This document shows, piece after piece, positions 1 through 8,640 of a stretch of DNA of 36,562 bases. Each line of letters starts with the position of its first letter. The stretch's first letter is position 1. The stretch comes from an uncultured Alistipes sp. (GTDB lineage: Bacteria; Bacteroidota; Bacteroidia; Bacteroidales; Rikenellaceae): NCBI GenBank assembly GCA_944320985.1, contig CALUJN010000001.1, positions 1 to 36,562 on the forward strand, written 5' to 3'. The notes beneath the pieces are model-generated. The model was not told the origin of the DNA. It was given only the letters and a program-made list of their open reading frames with translations, and ran no database searches. Position numbers and translations under genes: made by a program.

Positions 1-43
1 CGAGGCCTCGTGGCGCATCTGGAACGGCGAAGAACTGCTTTAA
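1..43 (+). CDS. 3' end of an unidentified protein-coding gene (partial)
   Basis: The first 43 bases read as the last 13 codons of a plus-strand gene ending EASWRIWNGEELL followed by TAA at 41-43. The rest lies outside the window. The fragment is too short to assign to a family. It is followed 25 bp later by a terminator-like hairpin, which supports a real gene end here. Confidence 0.5.
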   Translation, partial: EASWRIWNGEELL

Positions 44-68
44 TCCGATTCCGCACGCCGCAGCACAC

Positions 69-100
69 AAAAGGCTCCACCCCAAAAGGTGAAGCCTTTT
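69..100. terminator. Bidirectional terminator hairpin
   Basis: The arms AAAAGGCTCCACC and GGTGAAGCCTTTT pair with one mismatch around a short CCAAAA loop. The A-rich and T-rich ends let it serve either strand. It sits between the upstream plus-strand gene and the convergent DUF2007 gene. Confidence 0.75.
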
Positions 101-194
101 CCGTATGGTCCCTGCCGATGCGGCCGCAACCGATCTGCGGTCCGGACCGGTATCGGCAAAAGGAGGCACACTGCTGTCGGCTGTCGAAGGTCGT

Positions 195-404
195 CTATCG
201 ATGTTGCAGCAGCGTGCGGGCCTTCTCCAGATCCTCCTGCCGAACGACAACCTGGGCGGGCATCGTGCCTACCGGATAGATGGCCGACATGTATTCGTTG
301 CGGATCGTCGACCAGATTCCGGCACTGTCGAGCATCGACTTGGCGATCTCGGCTTCCGTAACGGTGTTGTACTCCGCCAATACAACCATCGAGTCCTCTT
401 GCAT
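195..404 (-). CDS. DUF2007-family small protein (putative signal-transducing protein)
   Basis: This 69-residue protein matches the DUF2007 pattern: an opening like VVLAEYNTVTEAEIAKSMLD, then a middle segment about an alternative conformation or position (AGIWSTIRNEYMS), and a closing VVVRQEDLEKARTLL. The family is a small alpha/beta fold related to PII-like or ACT-like modules, and its function is not established. The start used is ATG at 404; an in-frame ATG five codons on is preceded by AGAGGA and is an alternative start. A promoter-like CTTG-N20-TAACTTTA lies just upstream. The gene is monocistronic, divergent from dnaE and convergent with the terminator at 69-100. Confidence 0.8.
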   Translation of the reverse strand: MQEDSMVVLAEYNTVTEAEIAKSMLDSAGIWSTIRNEYMSAIYPVGTMPAQVVVRQEDLEKARTLLQHR

Positions 405-429
405 AATCTTTCGTTTTTGGTTCGATAGT

Positions 430-461
430 TAAAGTTAAGAATTTTGTTGATAAAATACAAG
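430..461 (-). promoter_or_regulatory. Bacteroidetes-type promoter for the DUF2007 gene
   Basis: On the minus strand CTTG (458-461) is followed after 20 bp by TAACTTTA (430-437). This is close to the Bacteroides consensus TTTG / TAnnTTTG. The predicted start point lies about 20 nt upstream of the ATG at 404. Confidence 0.45.
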
Positions 462-492
462 AGCTCGCCCGGGAAATCTCTATAAATATCGC

Positions 493-500
493 TATCTTTA
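493..500 (+). promoter_or_regulatory. Candidate -7 element for dnaE
   Basis: TATCTTTA differs from TAnnTTTG only in the last base and ends 21 bp before the dnaE ATG. I do not see a good TTTG at the usual distance upstream. Confidence 0.4.
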
Positions 501-521
501 CATCGCAAAATTTCCTGCAAC

Positions 522-3500
522 ATGCCCCAATTCGTACACCTTCACGTACATACGCAATACTCGATCCTCGACGGTCAGGCCAGCATCGCAAAACTCGTCG
601 ACAAGGCCATTGCGGACGGCCAGCCCGGAATCGCCATCACCGATCACGGCAACATGTTCGGGATCAAGGAGTTCTACAACTACGTCAAGAAGATCAAGGG
701 CAAATTCAAGGAGAAGGCCGCAGCGTGCGAAGCCCGCATCAAGGCCCTGGGCGACGGTTCCGAAACGGCGGACGACCCCCAGGCCGAGATCGCCCGCTGC
801 GAAAAGGAACTCGAGGAGCTCCGCCGCAAATTGGCCTTCAAGCCCATCATCGGCTGTGAGGTCTACGTCGCTCGCCGCTCTCTCTACGACAAGGAGGGAA
901 AGCCCGACCAGAGCGGTTATCACCTGATCCTGCTGGCCAAAAACCTCAAGGGATATCACAACCTGATCAAGATCGTCTCGAAGGCCTGGACCGAGGGTTT
1001 CTACATGCGACCCCGTACGGACCGCACCGAGATCGAAAAGTACCACGAGGGGTTGATCTGCTGCTCGGCCTGTCTGGCCGGCGAGGTTCCGCGCGCCATC
1101 ACGGCCAACGACCTCGAAAAGGCCGAAGAGGCCATCCGCTGGCACAAAAACCTCTTCGGCGAGGATTACTACCTCGAGCTCCAGCTGCACAAGGCGACCG
1201 TCGAACGGGCCAACCACGAAGCCTACCCCATGCAGCTGCATGTGAACAAGCACCTGCGCGAACTGGCCGCGAAGTATAACGTGCGGATGGTCTGCACCAA
1301 CGACGTGCACTTCGTCGATGAGGACAATGCCGAAGCCCACGACCGTCTGATCTGTCTCTCGACGGGAAAGGACCTCGACGACCCGAAACGCATGCTCTAC
1401 TCCAAGCAGGAATGGCTGAAAACAACCGCCGAAATGGCGTCGATCTTCGGCGAAACGGATCCCGAGGCGATGGCCACGACCGTCGACATCTGCAACCAGG
1501 TCGAAACCTACTCGATCGACCATGCGCCGATCATGCCCAACTTCCAGATCCCTGCGGAGTTCGGAACCGAGGAGGAGTATCGCCGGCGCTTCACCGAGGA
1601 GGACCTCTACAATGAATTTACGCGCGACGAAAACGGCAACGTCGTCATGACGGAGGAGGAGGGACGCAAGAAGATCGAAAAACTCGGCGGATACGACAAA
1701 CTCTACCGTATCAAGTTCGAGGCCGACTATCTGGCCAAACTCACCATGGAGGGTGCCCACCGCCGTTACGGCGAGCACCTGACCGAGGAGCAGGAGGAGC
1801 GGCTGCGATTCGAGCTGCACATCATGAAGACGATGGGTTTCCCGGGATACTTCCTCATCGTGCAGGACTTCATCCGCGCGGCCCGCGAGGAGCTGGATGT
1901 CTCGGTGGGCCCGGGACGTGGCTCGGCGGCCGGATCCGCCGTGGCATACTGTCTGGGAATCACGCAGATCGACCCGATCGCCTACGACCTGCTGTTCGAG
2001 CGTTTCCTGAACCCCGACCGTATCTCGCTCCCGGATATCGACGTCGACTTCGATGACGACGGACGCGGTCGCGTGCTGAACTGGGTGACGCAAAAATACG
2101 GCAAGGAGAAGGTCGCACACATCATCACCTACGGCACGATGGCCACCAAACTCTCGATCAAGGATGTGGCCCGCGTACAGAAGCTCGTCCTCTCGGAGTC
2201 CGACCGTCTGTGCAAACTCGTTCCCGACAAAACCCCCGAAGGAAAGGCCGTCAAGAGCCTCTCCCAGGCCATCGAACTCGTGCCCGAACTGAAGGCTGCC
2301 GAGCAGTCCGACAATCCGGTGCTGCGCGATACGATCCGATACGCCAAGATGCTCGAAGGCAACGTCCGCAATACGGGCGTCCACGCCTGCGGCACGATCA
2401 TCTGCCGCGACGACATCACCGACTGGGTGCCCGTCTCGACGGCCGACGACAAGGAGACCGGCGAAAAGATGCTCGTCACGCAGTACGAAGGTTCGGTGAT
2501 CGAGGACACGGGGCTCATCAAGATGGACTTCCTCGGGCTGAAGACCCTCTCGATCATCAAGGATGCCGTCGAAAACATCCGACAGACTAAGGGCAAGAAG
2601 ATCGACATCGACGACTTCTCGATCATCAACGACCCGACGACCTACAAGCTCTATTGCGACGGACGGACCGTCGGAACGTTCCAGTTCGAGTCCGCCGGCA
2701 TGCAGAAATACCTCCGCGAACTGCAGCCCTCGACCTTCGAGGACCTCATCGCCATGAACGCCCTCTACCGGCCCGGGCCGATGGACTACATCCCCGACTT
2801 CATCGCCCGAAAGCACGGCCGCAGCCCCATCGTGTACGATATCCCGATCATGGAGAAGTACCTCAAGGATACGTACGGCATCACGGTCTACCAGGAGCAG
2901 GTCATGTTGCTGTCGCGTCTGTTGGCCAACTTCACCCGCGGTGAGTCCGACACGCTGCGAAAGGCCATGGGTAAGAAGCTCAAGGACAAGCTGGATCATC
3001 TGAAGCCCAAATTCATCGAGGGCGGCAAGAAAAACGGCCACGACGAAAAGGTCCTCGAAAAGATCTGGGCCGACTGGGAGAAGTTCGCCTCCTACGCCTT
3101 CAACAAGTCGCACGCCACATGTTATTCGTGGGTGGCCTTCCAGACCGCATACCTCAAGGCCAACTACCCGTCGGAGTACATGGCGGCGGTATTGAGCCGA
3201 AACCTCACGAACATCGAGCAGCTCACACTCTACATGAACGAGTGCAAGCGGATGGGAATCAGCGTCTTGGGACCCGATGTCAACGAGTCGATGCAGGCCT
3301 TCTCGGCCAATTTGGCCGGAGACGTGCGTTTCGGGCTCGCGGCCGTCAAGGGCGTCGGAGCCGCCGCCGTGGAGAGCATCATTTCGGAACGGAAGGCAAA
3401 CGGCCCCTTCAAGGACATCTTCGATTTCGTCGAACGCGTGAACTATTCGCTCGTCAACCGCAAGTGTCTCGAAAACCTCGCATACGCCGGAGCCTTCGAC

Positions 3501-4340
3501 TCGATCACCGACTTCGCACGCTGCAAGTTCTTCGGAGTGGACACCCGCGACTCGAGCGGCGTCACCTATATCGAACAGCTGATGCGTTACGGGCAGCGTT
3601 ACCAGAACGAACAGAACAATGCCCAGCAGAGCCTCTTCGGCGGGGGCGGACATGTCGACATCCAGCGTCCGGTGATTCCGGCCTGTGCCGACTGGAGCCA
3701 GCTCGAGAAGCTCAGCAAGGAGCGCGAAATGGTCGGTCTCTACCTCTCGGCACACCCCCTGGACGACTACAAGATCATCATCGACCACATGTGCAAGACG
3801 CAGCTCTCGGAGCTGGAGAATCTCGAGGCGCTCAAGGGCCAGGAGATTGCCGTGGCCGGCATGGTCGTGAGCGTGCAGAACCTGATGACCAAAACCGGAA
3901 AGCCCTGGGGGCGTTTCAAGCTCGAGGATTACAACGGATCTCACGAATTCGCACTCTTTGGCAAGGATTATGAGAACTTCCGCAAGTACCTCTTCGCCGA
4001 CTACTTCCTCTTCATCCGCGGAAAGGTGCAGCCCCGGCCCTACAACGACCAGGAGCTGGAGTTCAAGATCCTCTCGATGGTACAGCTGCAGGAGTTGCGC
4101 GACACGATGATCAAGGAGATGTACATCCAGCTGCCGATCGAGGAGGTAACTGAAACGCTGATCCGCGACCTTTCGGCACGGGTCCGGGCCGCGAAGGGGA
4201 ACACGCTGCTGCGGGTGAACGTCTACGACCGCGAAGCGCAGGTCTCGTTGAGCCTCTTTTCGAAGAGCCACAAGATAAGCCTTTCGGCCGAACTCACGAA
4301 CTATCTGGAAGACAATCAGATACACTATTCAATTGCATAA
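522..4340 (+). CDS. dnaE: DNA polymerase III alpha subunit
   Basis: This 1272-residue protein is the replicative polymerase catalytic subunit. It begins with a PHP domain (HLHVHTQYSILDG near residue 6), in which a charged segment of about 40 residues (roughly 65-105) interrupts the usual order before KPIIGCEVYVA. The C-family polymerase core follows; the PDIDVDF motif places the catalytic aspartates at 505 and 507. A QQSLF sequence at 1035-1039 fits the internal clamp-binding consensus, and an OB-fold segment lies near residues 1105-1200. It is longer than the 1160-residue E. coli protein, partly because of the PHP insertion. It is followed after 20 bp by thioredoxin, so the two probably share a transcript. 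The gene for its clamp partner, dnaN, lies about 9.4 kb away on the other strand. Confidence 0.97.
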   Translation: MPQFVHLHVHTQYSILDGQASIAKLVDKAIADGQPGIAITDHGNMFGIKEFYNYVKKIKGKFKEKAAACEARIKALGDGSETADDPQAEIARCEKELEELRRKLAFKPIIGCEVYVARRSLYDKEGKPDQSGYHLILLAKNLKGYHNLIKIVSKAWTEGFYMRPRTDRTEIEKYHEGLICCSACLAGEVPRAITANDLEKAEEAIRWHKNLFGEDYYLELQLHKATVERANHEAYPMQLHVNKHLRELAAKYNVRMVCTNDVHFVDEDNAEAHDRLICLSTGKDLDDPKRMLYSKQEWLKTTAEMASIFGETDPEAMATTVDICNQVETYSIDHAPIMPNFQIPAEFGTEEEYRRRFTEEDLYNEFTRDENGNVVMTEEEGRKKIEKLGGYDKLYRIKFEADYLAKLTMEGAHRRYGEHLTEEQEERLRFELHIMKTMGFPGYFLIVQDFIRAAREELDVSVGPGRGSAAGSAVAYCLGITQIDPIAYDLLFERFLNPDRISLPDIDVDFDDDGRGRVLNWVTQKYGKEKVAHIITYGTMATKLSIKDVARVQKLVLSESDRLCKLVPDKTPEGKAVKSLSQAIELVPELKAAEQSDNPVLRDTIRYAKMLEGNVRNTGVHACGTIICRDDITDWVPVSTADDKETGEKMLVTQYEGSVIEDTGLIKMDFLGLKTLSIIKDAVENIRQTKGKKIDIDDFSIINDPTTYKLYCDGRTVGTFQFESAGMQKYLRELQPSTFEDLIAMNALYRPGPMDYIPDFIARKHGRSPIVYDIPIMEKYLKDTYGITVYQEQVMLLSRLLANFTRGESDTLRKAMGKKLKDKLDHLKPKFIEGGKKNGHDEKVLEKIWADWEKFASYAFNKSHATCYSWVAFQTAYLKANYPSEYMAAVLSRNLTNIEQLTLYMNECKRMGISVLGPDVNESMQAFSANLAGDVRFGLAAVKGVGAAAVESIISERKANGPFKDIFDFVERVNYSLVNRKCLENLAYAGAFDSITDFARCKFFGVDTRDSSGVTYIEQLMRYGQRYQNEQNNAQQSLFGGGGHVDIQRPVIPACADWSQLEKLSKEREMVGLYLSAHPLDDYKIIIDHMCKTQLSELENLEALKGQEIAVAGMVVSVQNLMTKTGKPWGRFKLEDYNGSHEFALFGKDYENFRKYLFADYFLFIRGKVQPRPYNDQELEFKILSMVQLQELRDTMIKEMYIQLPIEEVTETLIRDLSARVRAAKGNTLLRVNVYDREAQVSLSLFSKSHKISLSAELTNYLEDNQIHYSIA

Positions 4341-4360
4341 CAACCAAAAACACAGGAAAA

Positions 4361-4675
4361 ATGGCACTGGCAATCAACAAAGAGAATTTTGAGTCGCTGA
4401 TCGGTGGCGATCAGCCCGTTGTAATCGACTTCTGGGCCGAGTGGTGCGGCCCCTGCCGCATGATGTCGCCCATCGTCGACGAACTCGCCGGCGAGTATGA
4501 GGGCAAGGTCGTCATCGGAAAATGCGACGTCGAAGAGAACGACGACATCACGATGAAGTACGGCGTACGGAACATCCCGACGATCATCTTCCTCAAGGGC
4601 GGACAGCTCGTCGACAAACAGGTCGGCGCCTGCTCGAAGGATGCCCTGAAGGCCAAGATCGAAAAGCTTCTGTAG
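4361..4675 (+). CDS. trxA: Thioredoxin
   Basis: This 104-residue protein is a classical cytoplasmic thioredoxin. The active site WCGPC has cysteines at 29 and 32, the cis-proline is in NIPTII (Pro73), and the closing GGQLVDKQVGA segment is typical. It reduces protein disulfides with electrons from thioredoxin reductase, which is not in the window. It starts 20 bp after dnaE and ends one base before the next gene, so it sits in the middle of a dnaE-trxA-epimerase run. Length and motifs are normal for the family. Confidence 0.96.
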   Translation: MALAINKENFESLIGGDQPVVIDFWAEWCGPCRMMSPIVDELAGEYEGKVVIGKCDVEENDDITMKYGVRNIPTIIFLKGGQLVDKQVGACSKDALKAKIEKLL

Positions 4676-4676
4676 G

Positions 4677-5669
4677 ATGCTGCGGTGCGTGGATTACTAC
4701 GGTCTGCAGGCCGTAGAGTTCTCCAAGGGCGATTATGTGGCGCTGCTCGTCCCGGAAATGGGGGCCAACCTCATCCGGCTGGCCGATGTACGGCGTGGCG
4801 TCGAGGTGCTGCACACCCCTGCCCGAGAGGAGATCGAGACCTTTCGGAAAAGGCCCCAGATCTTCGGACTGCCGATCCTCTTCCCGCCCAACCGCATTGC
4901 CGACGGGTGCTACACCTTCGAAGGACGCACCTATCGCTACCCGATCACGATCGAGAAGGAGAACAACTACCATCACGGGATCCTGAAGAGTCAGCCGTTC
5001 CAGGTCTCGAAGGCCGTGGAGACGGACGACGAGGTGTTGGTCGAGTGTCGCTACTACGCCAATGCAGGGTGTGACGCGATCTTCCGCGATTTCCCGCATG
5101 AGTTCAAGTGCAAGATCATCTACCGGCTGACGGCCCAAGGGCTGGAGCAGGAGGTGGTCTTCACGAACCGCAGCCGGCAGCGGATGCCGTTGGGCGTGGG
5201 ATTCCACACCCCGCTGCGGATCCCGTTTGCCGGGGGCGAGGAGGCCGATTACGTGATGCGGGTGGCCGTCGGGGAGCAGGTCGAACTGAGCGGACGCAAC
5301 CTCCCGACCGGTCGGAAACTGCCGCTGAACGAACAGTTCGCGAAATTGCGCGACGGTGGATTGCGTGTTACGGGATGCGACGCCATCGAGGCGGGCTTCA
5401 CGCTGCGCGAGATCGACGTCGACGGAAAGCCCTACCGGGGAGCCCTGGTCGAGAATCTCCGTACGGGTGTGCGGGTCTTCTACGAAGTGGACAGGCAGAC
5501 GACCTATTGGACCATCTGGAACAACGGAGGCCAGGTCCCCTACTGCTGTCCCGAACCGCAGTCTTGGACAACCAACGCTCCGAATGCCGCCGATCCCGAG
5601 GCCGAAGGTTTTCAATCGGTGGCTCCGGGCGAGTCGTGGAGTGCGAAATATCGGCTCTACGTCCGATAA
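4677..5669 (+). CDS. Aldose 1-epimerase (galactose mutarotase) family protein
   Basis: The 330-residue protein has the galactose-mutarotase beta-sandwich features: NYHHGIL with a candidate substrate histidine near residue 100, GVGFHTPLRIPF with the second conserved histidine, and an acidic residue late in the chain in the ALVENL/CCPEP region. These enzymes interconvert alpha and beta anomers of hexoses. The exact sugar cannot be read from the sequence. Its ATG begins one base after the thioredoxin stop, suggesting translational coupling. A very strong hairpin ends the run at 5696-5742. Confidence 0.85.
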   Translation: MLRCVDYYGLQAVEFSKGDYVALLVPEMGANLIRLADVRRGVEVLHTPAREEIETFRKRPQIFGLPILFPPNRIADGCYTFEGRTYRYPITIEKENNYHHGILKSQPFQVSKAVETDDEVLVECRYYANAGCDAIFRDFPHEFKCKIIYRLTAQGLEQEVVFTNRSRQRMPLGVGFHTPLRIPFAGGEEADYVMRVAVGEQVELSGRNLPTGRKLPLNEQFAKLRDGGLRVTGCDAIEAGFTLREIDVDGKPYRGALVENLRTGVRVFYEVDRQTTYWTIWNNGGQVPYCCPEPQSWTTNAPNAADPEAEGFQSVAPGESWSAKYRLYVR

Positions 5670-5695
5670 GAGAACGGGGTGCTGTTCAAAATTAT

Positions 5696-5742
5696 CTGAA
5701 ACGAAGCGGGAGGTCTTGAATGGACCTCCCGCTTTGTTTCAG
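5696..5742. terminator. Strong bidirectional terminator overlapping a stop codon
   Basis: Two 20-base arms (5696-5715 and 5723-5742) pair with a single mismatch around a 7-base loop. It lies between the plus-strand dnaE-trxA-epimerase run and the convergent nitroreductase. The nitroreductase stop codon (5739-5741) is inside the second arm. Confidence 0.85.
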
Positions 5743-6257
5743 AACGACTCTTCGACGACCGTCTCCGCGAGCGGTTTGCGGAGCGAATCGTGCCGGTCGG
5801 GCGACGAGGGCTCGCCGGCGCCGTAGCCCACGAGCAGAATGTTCACCGGCTCGACATTATCCGGAAGGTGGAACTCCGCACGAACCGCCTCCGGCTTGAA
5901 CATGCAGATCCACAAGGTATCCAAACCCAGCGAGGCCGCACAGAGCATCATGTGATCCGTCACGATCGAGGCGTCGATATCGCCGATCACCTTGCCGTCG
6001 TACTTCCGCGTCCAGGCTTCGTCGGTCGCCACGCAGACGATAATTGCCAGAGGCGCCCCGAAATCCCGCGTACAACGCGTCATCTTCTCCAACCCCTCCT
6101 TCGACTGTACGACCACAAGCCGCTGCGGCTGACGGTTCGCGCCCGTCGGGGCGATGCGTCCCGCTTCGAGGATCTGCTGCAGTTTTTCGGGTTCGACCTT
6201 CCGGTCGCTGTATTGCCGGCACGCGTAGCGCCGTTTGGCCAATGCAAGAAAGTCCAT
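5739..6257 (-). CDS. Nitroreductase family protein
   Basis: The 172-residue protein starts MDFLALAKRRYACRQYS and contains the FMN-binding RRYACRQYS motif, the APTGANRQPQ segment and GLDTLWICMF, all typical of the small oxygen-insensitive nitroreductase/flavin reductase family. Such enzymes use FMN and NAD(P)H to reduce nitro compounds, quinones or flavins; the natural substrate is unknown. I chose ATG at 6257 because the upstream in-frame TTG at 6290 falls in the promoter. The gene is single, with its own promoter and the shared terminator at its end. Confidence 0.88.
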   Translation of the reverse strand: MDFLALAKRRYACRQYSDRKVEPEKLQQILEAGRIAPTGANRQPQRLVVVQSKEGLEKMTRCTRDFGAPLAIIVCVATDEAWTRKYDGKVIGDIDASIVTDHMMLCAASLGLDTLWICMFKPEAVRAEFHLPDNVEPVNILLVGYGAGEPSSPDRHDSLRKPLAETVVEESF

Positions 6258-6277
6258 AGCTGTTGTTTTTGTGGAGA

Positions 6278-6309
6278 CGAAGATACGCAAAATTTACCGG
6301 GTATACAAA
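6278..6309 (-). promoter_or_regulatory. Promoter of the nitroreductase gene
   Basis: On the minus strand TTTG (6306-6309), a 20-bp spacer and TATCTTCG (6278-6285) match the Bacteroidetes housekeeping promoter with one mismatch in the -7 box. The predicted leader before the ATG at 6257 is about 17 nt. Confidence 0.6.
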
Positions 6310-6365
6310 TCGGTACGACCTCCGCAAGGGAGGGTTCAACACCGTCAGGCGTGCGGCGTCAGTCG

Positions 6366-6392
6366 TTGTCAGTCCCGACTGACAATCTGACA
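6366..6392. promoter_or_regulatory. Palindromic operator candidate upstream of htpG
   Basis: TTGTCAGTC and GACTGACAA form a perfect inverted repeat with a 2-bp spacer (6366-6385). A further CTGACA half-site follows at 6387-6392, giving three half-sites in 26 bp. The element is about 77 bp before the htpG ATG and does not belong to any gene. A protein-binding site is the simplest reading. Confidence 0.5.
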
Positions 6393-6461
6393 GAAAAAAC
6401 GGGCTGGCACACCGTTTGTTGGTCTTCGGGCAGAAAAATCAAAATAATACGCCATAAAACT

Positions 6462-8522
6462 ATGAAAAACGGAAAAATCGGTGTTACAACGGAGAACATC
6501 TTCCCCGTCATCAAAAAATTCCTCTATTCGGATCATGAAATCTTCCTCCGCGAGTTGATCTCCAACGCCGTGGATGCCACGCAGAAGCTCAAGACCCTCT
6601 CGGCCAAGGGCGAAATGAAGGGTGAATTGGGCGATCTGACCATCCATGTGGCTGTCGATCCCAAGGAGCGGACCCTCACCGTCACCGATCGCGGAATCGG
6701 CATGACGGCCGACGAACTGGACAAGTACATCAACCAGATTGCCTTCTCGGGGGCTGAAGAGTTCATGGCAAAATACAAGGATCAGGCCATCATCGGACAC
6801 TTCGGACTGGGATTCTACTCGGCATTCATGGTCGCCGACCGCGTCGAGATCTTCACGAAATCCTTCCAGGAAGGAGCCAAGACCGTGCACTGGAGCTGCA
6901 GCGGAACCCCCGAATTCGAGATGGAAGAGACCGACGAGAATCGGGACCGCGGAACGACCATTGTGCTGCATCTCGCCGAGGATACGAAGGAGTATGCCGA
7001 AGAGTCCAAGGTTTCGGAACTGCTGAAGAAGTATTGCCGCTTCCTGCCCGTGCCCATCGCCTTCGGGAAGGTCAAGGAGTGGAAGGACGGCAAGTATGTC
7101 GACACGGAAAAGGACAACATCATCAACGATGTCGAGCCGCTGTGGACCCGCAAGCCCTCGGAGATCACCGAAGAGCAATACAAGGAGTTCTACCGTGAGC
7201 TCTACCCGCTCAGTGACGAGCCCCTCTTCTCGATCCATCTGAATATCGACTACCCGTTCCACCTGACCGGTATTCTCTACTTCCCGAAGATCCACAACAA
7301 CTTCGAGATCCAGAAAAACAAGATCCAGCTCTACTGCAACCAGGTCTACGTGACGGATCAGGTCGAGGGAATCGTGCCGGAGTACCTGACGCTGCTGCAC
7401 GGCGTGATCGACTCTCCGGACATTCCGCTGAACGTCTCGCGAAGCTACCTGCAGAGCGACGCCAACGTCAAGAAGATCTCCAGCTACATCACCCGCAACG
7501 TCGCAGACCGTTTGCAGGAGCTCTTCAACACCATGCGCACCGACTACGAATCGAAATGGGACGATCTGAAGATCTTCATCCAGTACGGCATCCTTACCGA
7601 CGAGAAGTTTGCCGAGAAGGCCGCAAACTTCATGCTTTGGAAGAACATCGAGGGCAAGTACTTCACCTCGACGGAGTACACCGAGAAGGTCAAGGAGAAC
7701 CAGTCCGACAAGAACAAGACCGTCGTTTTCCTCTATGTGGACGACCCCGAAGAGAAGTATACCTCGCTCGAAGCTGCCAAGGCAAAGGGATACGACGTAC
7801 TCATCATGGATGGGCAGCTGGACAGCCACTACATCAACTGGTATGAGTCGAAGAACAAGGAGTGCCGCTTCGTGCGCGTCGACAGCGACGTGATCGACAA
7901 ACTCATCCAGAAGGAGGACAGCATCAAGATGTCGCTCACCGAGGCTCAGCAGGAGCTGCTCACGCCGGTCTTCGAGAGTCAGATGCCCAAGGACGACAAG
8001 ATCCATTACAACATCTCGTTCGAGGCCATGTCTCCCGACGAGGCGCCGGTTGTCATCACGCAGAACGAATTCATGCGACGCATGAAGGAGATGGCACAGA
8101 TGGGTGGCGGCGGCATGAGCCAGTTCTACGGTCAGATGCCCGACAACTTCACCATCGCCGTAAACGGGAATCACCCCATTGTGATCGACATTCTCGCGGA
8201 TGTCGAGAAGGCCTACGGCGACAAGCTGAAGACCACGACCAAGAAGATCGATGCCGCAGTGGCCGAAGAGAAGCGCTTCGAAGAGGTCATCAAGGATAAA
8301 AAGGAGGCCGACCTCACGCCGGAGGAGAAATCCACCCGCGAGGAGCTTTCGAAGAAGGTCGTCACGCTGCGCGACGAGCGCAACGAACGTCTGCGCGAGA
8401 TCGGAAGCGGCAACAAACTGGTCAAGCAGATCATCGACCTGGCCCTGCTGACAAACGGCATGCTCAAGGGAAAGAACCTCACGGATTTCATCCAGCGTTC
8501 TATCTCGCTCATCGAGAAATAA
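6462..8522 (+). CDS. htpG: Molecular chaperone HtpG (Hsp90)
   Basis: This 686-residue Hsp90 begins MKNGKIGVTTENIFPVIKK. The N-terminal GHKL ATPase has ELISNAVDA (Glu31, Asn35), a DRGIGMT loop and GHFGLGFYS as the lid/glycine-rich motif. The middle domain carries the NVSRSYLQ segment with the conserved catalytic arginine, and a C-terminal dimerisation region follows. The frame is open far upstream, but homology begins only at ATG 6462. It is somewhat longer than the 624-residue E. coli protein, as is usual in Bacteroidales. No clear TAnnTTTG promoter precedes it; instead there is the palindrome at 6366-6392, which suggests separate, possibly stress-responsive control. Confidence 0.96.
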   Translation: MKNGKIGVTTENIFPVIKKFLYSDHEIFLRELISNAVDATQKLKTLSAKGEMKGELGDLTIHVAVDPKERTLTVTDRGIGMTADELDKYINQIAFSGAEEFMAKYKDQAIIGHFGLGFYSAFMVADRVEIFTKSFQEGAKTVHWSCSGTPEFEMEETDENRDRGTTIVLHLAEDTKEYAEESKVSELLKKYCRFLPVPIAFGKVKEWKDGKYVDTEKDNIINDVEPLWTRKPSEITEEQYKEFYRELYPLSDEPLFSIHLNIDYPFHLTGILYFPKIHNNFEIQKNKIQLYCNQVYVTDQVEGIVPEYLTLLHGVIDSPDIPLNVSRSYLQSDANVKKISSYITRNVADRLQELFNTMRTDYESKWDDLKIFIQYGILTDEKFAEKAANFMLWKNIEGKYFTSTEYTEKVKENQSDKNKTVVFLYVDDPEEKYTSLEAAKAKGYDVLIMDGQLDSHYINWYESKNKECRFVRVDSDVIDKLIQKEDSIKMSLTEAQQELLTPVFESQMPKDDKIHYNISFEAMSPDEAPVVITQNEFMRRMKEMAQMGGGGMSQFYGQMPDNFTIAVNGNHPIVIDILADVEKAYGDKLKTTTKKIDAAVAEEKRFEEVIKDKKEADLTPEEKSTREELSKKVVTLRDERNERLREIGSGNKLVKQIIDLALLTNGMLKGKNLTDFIQRSISLIEK

Positions 8523-8575
8523 CCGTGCGGCCGTGCGTCATCGGGAGGACCGAGGCGACAACTCCCAACAGAAGA

Positions 8576-8616
8576 CGGGAGGGAATTCCGATCAGGAAAT
8601 TCCCTCCCGTTTTTTG
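8576..8616 (+). terminator. Rho-independent terminator of htpG
   Basis: ACGGGAGGGAATT and AATTCCCTCCCGT pair perfectly over 13 bp around a 10-base loop and are followed by a run of six T. It lies 54 bp after the htpG stop. Confidence 0.9.
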
Positions 8617-8640
8617 TGTCCCGTCCGATGCCGGGGCGTG

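Noticed and set aside
498-4325. A 1275-codon open frame antisense to dnaE
   Set aside because: It is a mirror of dnaE caused by high GC at third codon positions. It is Asp/Val/Leu-rich without any recognisable domain, while dnaE is unmistakable.
6258-6290. Alternative TTG start for the nitroreductase
   Set aside because: It overlaps the -7 box of the predicted promoter, and the family starts at MDFLALAKRR.
5790-6461. N-terminal extension of htpG by 224 codons
   Set aside because: The extension is antisense to the nitroreductase, and Hsp90 homology begins at ATG 6462.
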